This document shows positions 1-8,694 of a stretch of DNA of 64,000 bases, one piece after another (within the stretch, counting starts at the first letter, position 1; the number at the start of each line of letters is the position of its first letter). Position numbers and translations under genes: made by a program. The stretch is taken from positions 1 to 64,000 of the forward strand of contig NZ_JAIZDB010000012.1 in assembly GCF_029533155.1 (NCBI RefSeq), given 5' to 3'. Under the pieces are notes generated by a model that worked only from the letters and a program-made list of their open reading frames with translations, searched no databases and had not been told where the DNA came from. The DNA is from Psychrobacillus antarcticus (GTDB taxonomy: Bacteria; Bacillota; Bacilli; Bacillales_A; Planococcaceae).

Positions 1-262
1 GATGCTGCTCAAGTTGTAATAATCCCTTCTGCATAAGACGTTGCAAAATAGTTACTACTTTGTTTTCACTAAAATGAGTACGTTCTACTAAGTTTTGTGG
101 GGTAGGAAAATGATTTCCTGCTTCTCCATAAGCGATTAAATGCAATAGAAGAATAGCCTCTTCATCTCTTATGTTAATCGCTTTATAGTGACTAAAAAAA
201 AGCTGGGAAATAGTTACATTCCCCTGCTCAGTCCAGATACGGAGTCGATCTAGCTTTTGCAT
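1..262 (-). CDS. dnaD: DnaD replication initiation protein (N-terminal part, cut by window edge)
   Basis: This is the first 87 codons of a gene that runs off the left edge. The start is ATG at 262 with a GAGAAAGGAGT ribosome site just upstream. The translation begins MQKLDRLRIWTEQGNVTIS and continues into a winged-helix region with the FFSHYKAINIRDEEAILLLH pattern typical of the DnaD N-terminal oligomerisation domain. DnaD helps load the replicative helicase at oriC and at PriA-dependent restart sites. It lies directly downstream of asnS, the same order as asnS-dnaD-nth in B. subtilis, which supports the call. The C-terminal DnaB/DnaD DNA-binding domain would be outside the window. Confidence 0.9.
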   Translation of the reverse strand, partial: MQKLDRLRIWTEQGNVTISQLFFSHYKAINIRDEEAILLLHLIAYGEAGNHFPTPQNLVERTHFSENKVVTILQRLMQKGLLQLEQH

Positions 263-301
263 ACTCGTACTCCTTTCTCTCTATATAATACAATTTACTT
301 A

Positions 302-1597
302 TTATGGATATAAACGGTTCAATAGACGTGGGAACGGAATCGATTCACGAACATGCTCTGCTCCACTAAACCACGCTACCGTGCGCTCTAATCCTAGTCC
401 AAAACCAGAATGAGGTACAGCACCTTGTTTACTTAAATCTAAGTACCAAGCATAAGCTGATTCATCTAGATTATGCTCTGCAAGACGTTTCTTCATAAGC
501 TCATAATCATAAATACGCTCAGAACCGCCAATAACCTCACCATAACCTTCTGGAGCGATTAAATCAGCACATAAAACTACATCATCACGCTCTGGATGTG
601 GTTGCATATAAAAAGGCTTAATGCCTACTGGATAGTGTGTTATAAACACTGGTTTATCATAGCTTTCGGCAATGGCTGTTTCATGTGGTGAACCAAAATC
701 GTCTCCCCACACTATGTCATCAAAACCTTTTTCATGTAATAACTTAATAGCATCATCGTATGAAATACGTGGGAATGGTGCTTGAATATTTTCTAATTTC
801 GACTTATCACGATCAAGACGCTCTAATTCTAGCGTACAGTTTTTCAATACTGCCTGAGCAATAAATGAAACATATTGTTCCTGCACTTCCAAGTTTTCTT
901 CGAATTCAACAAAAGCCATTTCTGGTTCAATCATCCAAAATTCGATTAAGTGACGACGTGTTTTAGATTTCTCTGCACGGAATGTTGGTCCGAAAGAAAA
1001 TACTTTCCCCATTGCCATAGCTGCCGCTTCTAAATATAATTGACCTGATTGAGAAAGATATGCATCCTCGTCAAAGTATTTCGTATGGAATAATTCTGAA
1101 GTTCCTTCTGGCGATGAACCCGTTAAAATAGGTGGATCCATTTTCACAAAGCCGTTTTCATTGAAGAATTCATATGTAGCACGAATAATTTCATTACGAA
1201 TTTTCATAATGGCATGCTGCTTTCTAGAACGTAACCATAAATGACGGTTGTCCATTAGAAACTCTGTACCATGCTCCTTGGGAGTAATTGGGAAATCAAC
1301 CGCTGCATGAATTACTTCGATTTCTTTCACTTGAAGTTCAAATCCAAAAGAAGAACGTTCATCTTTGATCACTTCACCAGTTACATACATAGAAGTTTCT
1401 TGCGATAACCCTTTTGCGGTTTGGAAGATTTCTTCTCCAACCTCTTCCTTTACTACTACACCTTGTACAAAACCTGAGCCATCACGTAATTGTAAAAATG
1501 CTATTTTACCACTTGAACGCTTGTTGGCAAGCCAAGCACCCATTTTCACTGTTTCTCCAACATGGTTGGCCATATCTTTAATCATGATTTTTTTCAT
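302..1597 (-). CDS. asnS: Asparaginyl-tRNA synthetase
   Basis: This 431-residue class II aminoacyl-tRNA synthetase charges tRNA-Asn with asparagine in the cytoplasm. It has an N-terminal OB-fold anticodon-binding domain (about residues 10-100) and the class II catalytic core. The motif 2 region carries [21 protein letters not shown], and motif 3 lies near the C-terminus ([13 protein letters not shown]). Length matches the family (about 430). An in-frame TTG occurs 12 bases upstream, but the GGAGGG ribosome site sits between it and the ATG at 1597, so the ATG (MKKIMIKD) is chosen. It is probably co-transcribed with ypmB upstream and dnaD downstream, as in B. subtilis. Confidence 0.97.
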   Translation of the reverse strand: MKKIMIKDMANHVGETVKMGAWLANKRSSGKIAFLQLRDGSGFVQGVVVKEEVGEEIFQTAKGLSQETSMYVTGEVIKDERSSFGFELQVKEIEVIHAAVDFPITPKEHGTEFLMDNRHLWLRSRKQHAIMKIRNEIIRATYEFFNENGFVKMDPPILTGSSPEGTSELFHTKYFDEDAYLSQSGQLYLEAAAMAMGKVFSFGPTFRAEKSKTRRHLIEFWMIEPEMAFVEFEENLEVQEQYVSFIAQAVLKNCTLELERLDRDKSKLENIQAPFPRISYDDAIKLLHEKGFDDIVWGDDFGSPHETAIAESYDKPVFITHYPVGIKPFYMQPHPERDDVVLCADLIAPEGYGEVIGGSERIYDYELMKKRLAEHNLDESAYAWYLDLSKQGAVPHSGFGLGLERTVAWFSGAEHVRESIPFPRLLNRLYP

Positions 1598-1618
1598 TTT
1601 ACCCTCCAAAAGTTTTGA

Positions 1619-2107
1619 CTATAAGTTCGAAATTCGCTTCCACCATTCCCCATTATCGAATAACAAATATACATAATTGAGTTTGTCATCCGCATTCACA
1701 TAGGTAATTTCCCATACTGGTCCTATTTTTTCTACACCTAATTTAGCATGTAAAAGTTTACCACCTTTAACATCTTTCATCGCTATGTCCACAGCTTGCT
1801 GCTCCGATATACCTTCGTCCAAGCTCACTTCCATAATTTTCTCGTCTGACTGCTTGGCAGGTAAAAAATATGCTTTTTCTTCCCCTTTAGCTGTCGTCCC
1901 AATTACTGTATGAAAAGTAGAGGTATTATTATAAACATAGGTCTTATCCACTTCAGCCAACAAATTATTTTCTACTGCATACGACTCTGCTTGATCCGTT
2001 GCCTCTGAGAATGGACTTTTAGCTTGGAAGTAAATTAATAAGCTTATAATGATCGTTAAACTAACTGCAAAAGTAACAATAAATAATAACCATCTTTTAA
2101 GTCCCAT
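1619..2107 (-). CDS. ypmB: YpmB-like membrane-anchored protein (DUF5590)
   Basis: This 162-residue protein has one N-terminal membrane segment (about residues 7-27), suggesting a membrane anchor with the rest outside the cell. The exported part has a PepSY/cystatin-like pattern (EQQAVDIAMKDVKGGKLLHAKLG, then VWEITYVN) and an aromatic C-terminus (NGEWWKRISNL). This fits the B. subtilis YpmB family, whose function is unknown. It lies between asnS and ypmA-dinG, the conserved B. subtilis order, and is separated from asnS by about 20 bases, so co-transcription is likely. Confidence 0.85.
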   Translation of the reverse strand: MGLKRWLLFIVTFAVSLTIIISLLIYFQAKSPFSEATDQAESYAVENNLLAEVDKTYVYNNTSTFHTVIGTTAKGEEKAYFLPAKQSDEKIMEVSLDEGISEQQAVDIAMKDVKGGKLLHAKLGVEKIGPVWEITYVNADDKLNYVYLLFDNGEWWKRISNL

Positions 2108-2110
2108 CTT

Positions 2111-2281
2111 CTACGTCCTGTAAATAGTGAAAACCGCTTTATTTTCATCTTGCTTATCTAAAGCTAATCCAAACATCAAATCTTTCTCTTTTAGTGTACG
2201 ATTTAATGCATCAACTATTTTATATAAGTCTGATTGGTAGTCGACTACAACAGTCGATAGCGTTTCAATTTTGTTTTCCAT
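2111..2281 (-). CDS. ypmA: YpmA-like small protein (DUF4264)
   Basis: This is a 56-residue small gene that is easily missed. It starts at ATG 2281 (MENKIETLSTVVVDYQSDLY) and ends at TAG 2111-2113, four bases before the ypmB start. A ribosome site (AGCAGGTAGGAAT) precedes the ATG. The composition and position match the B. subtilis YpmA family, a short soluble conserved protein of unknown role that sits between dinG and ypmB. It is tightly packed with both neighbours and is probably in one transcript with dinG, ypmB and asnS. Confidence 0.8.
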   Translation of the reverse strand: MENKIETLSTVVVDYQSDLYKIVDALNRTLKEKDLMFGLALDKQDENKAVFTIYRT

Positions 2282-2302
2282 ATTCCTACCTGCTTTCTAA
2301 AA

Positions 2303-5065
2303 TCATCCTTTATCAGTATACCAATTTTCTAGCTCTAAAACCATATTTTCTAGCGATACTTTCTTAACTGGAATATTAGGAATAGCCTGTAAAAAGTCAC
2401 TCCCATATGACTTTGTCTCTATTCGTCTGTCTAAGACAATAAAAACACCTTTATCCGAAGAGGATCTGATTAGGCGCCCGAATCCTTGTCTAAAGCGCAA
2501 CACAGCTTCCGGTAAAGAATAGGCTGAAAATGGATTTTGACCATTTTTCGTTATTAAATCTGCTCTTTTTTTAAATAGAGGATCATCTGGAGAGGAGAAT
2601 GGTAATCGAACCATAATGATTACCGATAGTGCATCACCAGGTACATCTACCCCCTCCCAAAAACTATTAGTTCCAAATAGAACTGATTTGGAGAAACGTT
2701 GGAAAGATTTTAATAATCTCATCCTGCTGCCAGAAGTCATTCCTTGGGCAAAAAGCATATAATCATCCAACAAATGGGTATCTTGTATTAGTTCCACTGT
2801 TTTTCGTAGCATGTCTTGAGAGGTAAATAAAACAAAGCATCTACCTTCCGATACAAGAACCGTTTGTACTACTGCTTCTGCGACTGCTTCAATATAATCA
2901 CTCTGTGATACCGCTTTAATATCTGGCATATTTTCCACTATTAAGAGTTCTGCCCCACTATAAAAATCGCTAGCAGCCTTATATTGAAAAATAGGTATTT
3001 CTGTACTTAACCCAAGTTGAGTAGTGATAAAGTGTCTATTAGAAGGCACGGTTATTGTTCCTGATGTCCAAATAACTGCTCCAATCTCTCGATGGGGCAT
3101 TAAGGCATTTTTAATATCTTCTTTATAATTTAGAGGCCTTTTAATGACAGTGAGGCTACCCGGAATACTTCTAGTATCAATTTCTAGCCATCTTGCCTCT
3201 GTTACTCTATTCTGTAGGAAAATCTCATCCCATTCACTTACTTTTATAGCTAACTCTCTAATCCAATATTGCCACTCATTGATAAATGATTGAATTTTTT
3301 CTTCTTCAATATGCTTACTGTATGAGTCAATCATCGATTTGGTAGAAAAGATAAAGACCTGAATCGAGTTAGCAACTGTACGGAAAATAGATTGATCTAA
3401 CTCAAGATCTTCTAATGCAATTGTCTTTTTAGTGCTTTTCCCGTTTCTTTTACTTTTATATAGGAAGGCATCAATAATATAAGATATAGCATGATCAAAT
3501 TTTTCTATTGTCTCAACATATTGCTTTTCTAATTGAATTTGGACGGACAATGGAACATGCAAAAGTTCCAACTTTTGTAGCAACTGCTCCGTATCAAGCG
3601 TTCCAAACTGGCCTAATACATATTTCCAATTAGTATAAGAGAAAATACGCTCACCACGAGACATGCTAGCGTGAATCATTTGATGCGCTTCATCGATAAT
3701 CATGGCACAACCAGAAGTGAGTAACGGGTGCTCTCGTACTTGATCGGTCATTACCATTGCGTGATTGGTTACTAATATATGGCAATCCTCACTTTTCCGA
3801 AGAGCTCTTTCATAAAAATCATTTTCTCCCACTTCTCTAATATCCGATAAACTTCCTCGTCTTATTTTATCAACAAATAGTTGGCCACCGCCGGAGACAT
3901 TCAACTCGGTTAGATCGCCATCCTCAGTTAAAGTCAGCCACACTAAAATTTGCATAATCGTAAAGGTTTCATCGTACGACTCATCCTCTAGTTGGACATG
4001 CTGCCAAAAGCTATAAAGATCAATATAATGATGCATCCCTTTTAAAGTTGCAACCTTTACATTCGTTTCCAAAATTGCGTTAATCTTCGGGATTTCTTCT
4101 GTCACTAATTGATCTATCAGATGTGTCGTGTATGTACTTATAATAACGGGTCTTTTCATTTTAAATGCATAGAGAACAGCTGGTAATAAGTAACCTAATG
4201 TTTTACCTATTCCTGTTTCAGCTTCACAAACTATTTCTGATTCGTTAGCAAGAGCAGCTTGAATTTGATCCATCAATTCAAATTGTCCCTCACGCTCCTC
4301 AAAGTTGGGGATGCTCTTACTAAATAATTCTACTTTCATTTCCTTTGATGTAGGAAATGAAAGGGATATATTTTCTTCCTCTATCTCTTTCGATACTTCC
4401 CTCATCGGTATCCCTCGATAAATCAGAAAATTATCTGGTGATAACTCTTTTCGTTTACTTACGAGTACATCGAAAAATAGTATTGATAAATTAGATTTTA
4501 ATTGAAATGAACGCTTATGTAATAACTCAATCGTTTGAAGTGGCAGCTTTATCAATTGATCCATACATTTTAACAATAAATAAGCAGTAGCAAGCGCATC
4601 ATCATCCGCTCGATGTGCAGATTTTAGGTCGATCTCTAACTCATTGGCAATATCCTGCAGCTTATAGCTATACAAGGTTGGAAACATTAATTTTGTGAAT
4701 TCCACTGTATCCATTGTTTTACAAACTAGTTTTGGAAGTCCTACACGTTTCAATTCGTTTTGAAGAAAAGGCAAGTCAAAGTGAATATTATGTGCAACAA
4801 AAATATGATCCTGTAGCATTTCCAATACTTCTGCCCCAATATCCTCAAATAATGGAGCATTTTGAACATCACTATTCGCTATTTTAGTCAAATCCTGGAT
4901 AAATAATGGAATCGGCTTTTCTGGGTTAATAAAAGTCGTATATGTGTTAACCAACTTATTATTTTCAATAAATACAATTGCAAGCTGAATAATACGGTCA
5001 CCATTCGTCGATGAGTGGCCTGTTGTTTCTATATCGACAACTGCATATTTATGATTTTCCATCAT
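2303..5065 (-). CDS. dinG: DinG-family helicase with 3'-5' exonuclease domain
   Basis: This 920-residue protein combines an N-terminal DEDDh exonuclease domain with an XPD/DinG-type superfamily 2 helicase fold. The exonuclease domain spans about residues 7-175 (DIETTG at 11-16; AHRADDDALAT at the ExoIII region). The helicase Walker A is GIGKT near residue 283, the DEAH box is near 458, and motif VI is RFRQGFGRLIR. The cysteine quartet that binds a 4Fe-4S cluster in E. coli DinG is not evident, as in other Firmicute DinG proteins that act mainly as a nuclease. The gene begins ATGATG and the second ATG is equally possible. It is separated from panD by an accessory island, whereas in B. subtilis the two are close. 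Confidence 0.93.
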   Translation of the reverse strand: MMENHKYAVVDIETTGHSSTNGDRIIQLAIVFIENNKLVNTYTTFINPEKPIPLFIQDLTKIANSDVQNAPLFEDIGAEVLEMLQDHIFVAHNIHFDLPFLQNELKRVGLPKLVCKTMDTVEFTKLMFPTLYSYKLQDIANELEIDLKSAHRADDDALATAYLLLKCMDQLIKLPLQTIELLHKRSFQLKSNLSILFFDVLVSKRKELSPDNFLIYRGIPMREVSKEIEEENISLSFPTSKEMKVELFSKSIPNFEEREGQFELMDQIQAALANESEIVCEAETGIGKTLGYLLPAVLYAFKMKRPVIISTYTTHLIDQLVTEEIPKINAILETNVKVATLKGMHHYIDLYSFWQHVQLEDESYDETFTIMQILVWLTLTEDGDLTELNVSGGGQLFVDKIRRGSLSDIREVGENDFYERALRKSEDCHILVTNHAMVMTDQVREHPLLTSGCAMIIDEAHQMIHASMSRGERIFSYTNWKYVLGQFGTLDTEQLLQKLELLHVPLSVQIQLEKQYVETIEKFDHAISYIIDAFLYKSKRNGKSTKKTIALEDLELDQSIFRTVANSIQVFIFSTKSMIDSYSKHIEEEKIQSFINEWQYWIRELAIKVSEWDEIFLQNRVTEARWLEIDTRSIPGSLTVIKRPLNYKEDIKNALMPHREIGAVIWTSGTITVPSNRHFITTQLGLSTEIPIFQYKAASDFYSGAELLIVENMPDIKAVSQSDYIEAVAEAVVQTVLVSEGRCFVLFTSQDMLRKTVELIQDTHLLDDYMLFAQGMTSGSRMRLLKSFQRFSKSVLFGTNSFWEGVDVPGDALSVIIMVRLPFSSPDDPLFKKRADLITKNGQNPFSAYSLPEAVLRFRQGFGRLIRSSSDKGVFIVLDRRIETKSYGSDFLQAIPNIPVKKVSLENMVLELENWYTDKG

Positions 5066-5309
5066 TTCTCAACTCACAGTCCTGTTGTTCTAAAAAAATT
5101 GTACCACATTCACTTTCCAGTGACGAAACTTTTACATTAAACTGACTTCCAGCTACCTCTTTTTAGAGTATTAGGATTTTACTGTACGCCACTGTTTCAA
5201 TCACCAATTAAATAAAACGGAAAATTATTATTGTTTCGTTTATTTTTCTAAACATATCTTTTCATTTATTGCTATAATCAGAGAAAAGTAGGGGAAAAGG
5301 AATGATTAC

Positions 5310-5882
5310 ATGAAAAGTAAAATGAATCAATTAATAGAGAACCAGAAGAATGTTCATGTACTTTATTCTTATTATGAAATGGAAGATTACTTGGAAATGG
5401 TAGTGAGTTTTATTCTAGATGGCATTGAGGCAGGAGAATACACTATTCTTATTGAAAATGACAGACTTTATCCTCTCATTCAAGAAGAATTGAGCACAAG
5501 ATTAACGGAAGTACAAATGAAATTTATTCATTTTGTCAACAGCTTATCCTTTTATTATTCAAGTGGTAGTTATCACCCTCTAGCAATAGCTGCTTACTTT
5601 AATAAAATGATTCATCCCTATGTGGTAAACAAAATCTCTTTCCGCTCATGGGCACATGTTGAGTGGAGTTCGATAGAAGAGCCACTACATCTAATAAGTG
5701 ATTTTGAAAAGATTGTAGACCAAGCTGTTAACGAGGTAGAGTTTCCATTAATTTGCGCGTACTCAGGAATTAGAATGCCTTCATACCTAAAAACAATTTT
5801 ATTGGAAACACATCCTTACGTGCTACTAGAGGATGATTTCATTGTCTCTGATCTTTATCAACCATCGAAAGTAGAGAAATAA
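5310..5882 (+). CDS. MEDS-domain sensory protein
   Basis: This 190-residue soluble protein matches the MEDS (methanogen/methylotroph DcmR sensory) domain pattern. An opening NVHVLYSYYEMEDYLEMVVSF is followed by GIEAGEYTILIENDRLYPLI, and a later LICAYSG strand appears near residue 150. In other bacteria this domain occurs alone or next to regulators and kinases. Here no output domain follows, so it is probably a stand-alone sensor or adaptor; its ligand is unknown. The start at 5310 follows an AAAAGGAA ribosome site. It is monocistronic, on the plus strand opposite dinG, and opens the accessory island between dinG and panD. Confidence 0.72.
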   Translation: MKSKMNQLIENQKNVHVLYSYYEMEDYLEMVVSFILDGIEAGEYTILIENDRLYPLIQEELSTRLTEVQMKFIHFVNSLSFYYSSGSYHPLAIAAYFNKMIHPYVVNKISFRSWAHVEWSSIEEPLHLISDFEKIVDQAVNEVEFPLICAYSGIRMPSYLKTILLETHPYVLLEDDFIVSDLYQPSKVEK

Positions 5883-6033
5883 GTTTGTAATGACATACTG
5901 TAAATGAACTTTATGGCCTTAAACAAAAATGAGCTTAGAGTAAATTTCAAAACTCTTTTTATGTTCTAGGAAATAACATGTATAATCTTGTTGTTTAGAA
6001 CACGAAGTTCTTAGCCCTACAAAAAGAGGATTG

Positions 6034-6232
6034 TTAATCAAAATCAACTGGTGATATCTTATATTTGTTACGAACTTTAACTATACGCTCCACAATAAAG
6101 CCAACGACTAACCCGATAGCAATCGGAAGTAGAGCAATCCCCGTACCTAAAATTGAACCATCCTCCAATCTAATAAAGTAAAACCATTGTTCCGAACGAT
6201 GATAATAATGGAAACGATAAAGAGTTCCTCAT
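6034..6232 (-). pseudogene. Small membrane-protein ORF, apparently frameshifted
   Basis: On the minus strand an AAGGAGGAA ribosome site precedes ATG at 6232, but that frame stops after 20 codons. A neighbouring frame stays open from about 6226 to TAA at 6034. It encodes a plausible small membrane protein with the segment GTGIALLPIAIGLVVGFIVE and a basic tail. The good ribosome site joined to the wrong frame suggests a one-base frameshift near the start. No family is recognised. It could also be read from a non-ATG start. Confidence 0.35.
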
Positions 6233-6359
6233 AAAATTCCTCCTTATTTTAATTTTAAAACAGAGTAAAATAATGTCAATAAATTGTTCCTTACAAACAA
6301 ACCTTTACAAAATCGCATTAAAACATCCACGTTATTTGTAAAAAGTTAATCAATTAATT

Positions 6360-6701
6360 TATATTCGTATCTGTTTTATTCGAGTCTTAATTCTGTCCAA
6401 TTTTTTACTGAAATTATTTCTATTGTCATCCAATAGTTGAATGTTTAACATGTTGGCAATCGTTTCAGCTACACTTTCAATTGACATTCGATCCGATAAG
6501 ACATCTGCCTATTTGAATAGCCACCCAGATACTGTAATCTTGAAAATTTCCTCTATTAATTTCTTTGGGTATATTCTTATTAATAAAAAAACCTGAATTT
6601 TCGGGATCATAGATAAACAAATTAGGAATCCTTCTATGCAATTCATATGAAGTCTGGGTTTTACCAGAACCAAATGCTCCATTTATCCAAAATAAAATCA
6701 C
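6360..6701 (-). pseudogene. TmrB-like P-loop protein remnant
   Basis: The 5' part (6701 to 6477) encodes an intact P-loop start, INGAFGSGKTQTSYELHRRI, followed by the YDPE region. It closely resembles the first 50 residues of TmrB, the ATP-binding tunicamycin-resistance protein of B. subtilis. The sequence then jumps to a segment like the C-terminal third of TmrB (QIGRCL) and hits an early stop. Beyond that stop the region to TAA at 6360 still reads as the TmrB C-terminus (MSIESVAETIANML, ending KQIRI). The middle of the gene, roughly 80 codons, is therefore deleted and the remainder is out of register. It is a decayed gene, presumably nonfunctional. Confidence 0.7.
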
Positions 6702-6777
6702 CCTGTTCTATATTGAATGGGTTCTCTATTTAAATTTCCCAAGCTACACTAAGAAAAAGAAATGGATATTAGAGAAT

Positions 6778-7161
6778 TTAGAAGCACATTATCGAAAAGT
6801 TCTTTTTGTCGCCAGTGTATATGCTAGATTTTTTGACTTCAAAATTATTGTCTATCTCTGTTAAAAAATTTAGGACAGCTGCTTTCATCTGCTCCACACC
6901 TGGTTGTTCTATCGGAAAGTGACCAGCTCCCTCTAAGATGATACAACTTTTCTTACATTGTAATCGCTCATAAAAAGATTCACTTAAGCTATATGGCGTC
7001 ATTGGATCTACTTCAGGATGAATCAGTAATGTTGGACAAACATCAAAATATTCAGGTTCTACAATTGGTTTCATCTTTAAGAAAGTTCTTAGAAATAGCA
7101 AAGGAACTTTTGTCCCTGCCGCTCGAGGATCTTTTATAATTAGTTTGGTCAGAGCTGTGCA
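6778..7161 (-). pseudogene. Alpha/beta hydrolase, C-terminal remnant
   Basis: About 127 codons of an alpha/beta hydrolase C-terminus are open from 7161 to the TAA at 6778. The segment carries the acidic-residue loop (HPEVDPMTPYSLSE) and the catalytic histidine region (EGAGHFPIEQPG). The open frame extends upstream of the first ATG at 7101 into matching sequence (LTKLIIKDPRAAGTKVPLL) and is cut by a TAG at 7162-7164. The N-terminal half with the nucleophile serine is missing, so the protein cannot be active. It lies in a run of broken genes. Confidence 0.68.
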
Positions 7162-7197
7162 CTAACTAAAAAATTAACTGTTTTACCCATTAATTAA

Positions 7198-7383
7198 ACC
7201 TCCTACCCTTTTTTTGATGGTTTGGCCATTGGATCAGTTGCACTAGGAATCTTAGCAAAAAGGGTTGGGTATCGCATGACTTTTAGTTATTCTGCAGCTT
7301 TTACGATTATTCTTTTGTTATTGTATCTATTTGGGAACAAAAAAACCTTATCACTAGCAGCAAATAAGGAAAAATCAAACTGA
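7198..7383 (+). pseudogene. MFS transporter, C-terminal remnant
   Basis: This 61-codon open segment has no start codon or ribosome site. It reads YPFFDGLAIGSVALGILAKR, then GYRMTFSYSAAFTIILLLLYLF, and ends with a hydrophilic tail. This is the pattern of the last two membrane helices of a major facilitator transporter. Everything upstream is missing and a TAA closes the frame at 7195. It is a relic next to the hydrolase remnant. Confidence 0.6.
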
Positions 7384-7423
7384 ACGAAACTAAGAAGTCA
7401 CACCTCTCAATAAGTGTAAAAAT

Positions 7424-7452
7424 TTTACTTTTCAGAAAAAAAGGCGTATAAT
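7424..7452 (+). promoter_or_regulatory. Probable sigma-A promoter of the DUF1611/racemase operon
   Basis: TTTACT at 7424-7429 and TATAAT at 7447-7452 are separated by exactly 17 bases. Transcription from about 7459 would give a leader of about 150 bases before the ATG at 7609, and that leader contains a terminator-like hairpin. Confidence 0.65.
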
Positions 7453-7530
7453 AGGCTTCGTAGACTAGATGACATTTTCATGCAAGCATATTAAATTGTT
7501 TTAACAAATAATTGAATCTTTTTTCGATGA

Positions 7531-7576
7531 ACATCTTTTTGCCTTCCGGGGTGTACCAAGATGTTCTTTTTTTTAT
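7531..7576 (+). terminator. Terminator-like hairpin in the leader (possible attenuator)
   Basis: GAACATCTT (7531-7539) pairs perfectly with AAGATGTTC (7560-7568) and is followed at once by eight T residues. It lies between a good promoter at 7424-7452 and the first gene at 7609. It therefore either ends a short RNA or acts as an attenuator for the downstream operon. No known riboswitch or T-box consensus was recognised in the 70 bases before it. Confidence 0.7.
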
Positions 7577-7608
7577 CTTGAAAACAGGTTTACTTGGAGG
7601 AAAGGTCA

Positions 7609-8694
7609 ATGAAGAAAAATGCGATTATATATTGTGAGGCCCAATTTAGTTCGATGGATGGAAAGACAGCCAATGGATTAATCCGTGAACCTGGCAACTA
7701 TTCTATTTCTGCTGTCATCGATAGCACAAAAACTGGGCAAGATTCAGGGACATTTTTAGATAACAAAAGAAATGGTATTCCTTTGTGTAGAAATCTGAAA
7801 GAAGCAATGACAATCTCACCTAAGAAACCTGAGTATTTTATTTTTGGTATTGCCCCTTCGGATGCCTTTCTAAAAGATAATGAAAGAGAAGTTATTATGA
7901 AAGCAATGCAAGCTGGACTTCATATTATTAATCCACTTCAAGAATTTCTAACAGAAGATGAGGAAATGATGGACTATGCAACACGTTATGGGGTAGAAAT
8001 CCAAGATATTCGAAAACCTAAACCAAAAGATGAATGGAAGTTATTTACTGGAGAAATTCTTGAAATAGCAACTCCAATTATTACTGTCTTAGGAACAGAT
8101 GGTGCTTGTGGGAAACGTACGTCCGCTGTGATTATCGAAAAAGCACTGAAAGAAAGAGGTTATAAAACCGCTTTTATCGCAACAGGGCAAACCGGCCTTA
8201 TACAAGGTGCTTCATATGGATTTGCGATGGATGCTTTCCCTTTACAATATGTGATTGGTGAACTTGAAAGTGAAGTAGTTAGAGCAAACAAAACTGAAAA
8301 TCCTGATATTATTATAGTAGAAGGGCAAGGTGCTTTAAGCCATCCAGCCTATGCAAGTTCATGTGGTATTTTAAGAGGAGCACGACCACAAGCAGTTATT
8401 TTGCAGCACCCTCCAAAAAGAAAAGTGTTAGGTGATTTCCCTTTCGTGAACATGCCAAGTGTCCAAAGTGAGATAGATCTTATTGAGCACTTCAGCGATA
8501 CAAAAGTAATTGGTATTACACTGAATCATGAGAACATGAATAATCAGGAAGTAAACCGTACAATCCACGAATATGAACACATCTTTCAGCTCCCAGTAAC
8601 CGATTTATTAACAACAGGTTCTGATAAAATTATTGACTCTATCGTTGAATTTTTCCCATCCTTACAAAACAATGTAAAAGTTGTTGTTTCATAA
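7609..8694 (+). CDS. DUF1611 family protein (DgcN-like, possible N-acyltransferase of a D-amino acid)
   Basis: This 361-residue protein fits DUF1611. It has an N-terminal Rossmann-like part (about residues 1-130) and a C-terminal P-loop-like domain starting GTDGACGKRTSA at about residues 162-173. Characterised marine DgcN proteins of this family acetylate D-glutamate; other members are unassigned. The start is ATG 7609, since the TTGGAGGAAAGG upstream is the ribosome site. The downstream racemase gene begins directly at its stop (TAAATG), so the two are translationally coupled. Racemase plus DUF1611 suggests a D-amino acid is made or consumed and then modified. The exact substrate is inference. 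Confidence 0.72.
   Translation: MKKNAIIYCEAQFSSMDGKTANGLIREPGNYSISAVIDSTKTGQDSGTFLDNKRNGIPLCRNLKEAMTISPKKPEYFIFGIAPSDAFLKDNEREVIMKAMQAGLHIINPLQEFLTEDEEMMDYATRYGVEIQDIRKPKPKDEWKLFTGEILEIATPIITVLGTDGACGKRTSAVIIEKALKERGYKTAFIATGQTGLIQGASYGFAMDAFPLQYVIGELESEVVRANKTENPDIIIVEGQGALSHPAYASSCGILRGARPQAVILQHPPKRKVLGDFPFVNMPSVQSEIDLIEHFSDTKVIGITLNHENMNNQEVNRTIHEYEHIFQLPVTDLLTTGSDKIIDSIVEFFPSLQNNVKVVVS

Noticed and set aside
7541-7562. T-box riboswitch from GGGTGTACC
   Set aside because: The leader is too short and lacks the specifier and anti-terminator layout; the match to the T-box sequence is partial.
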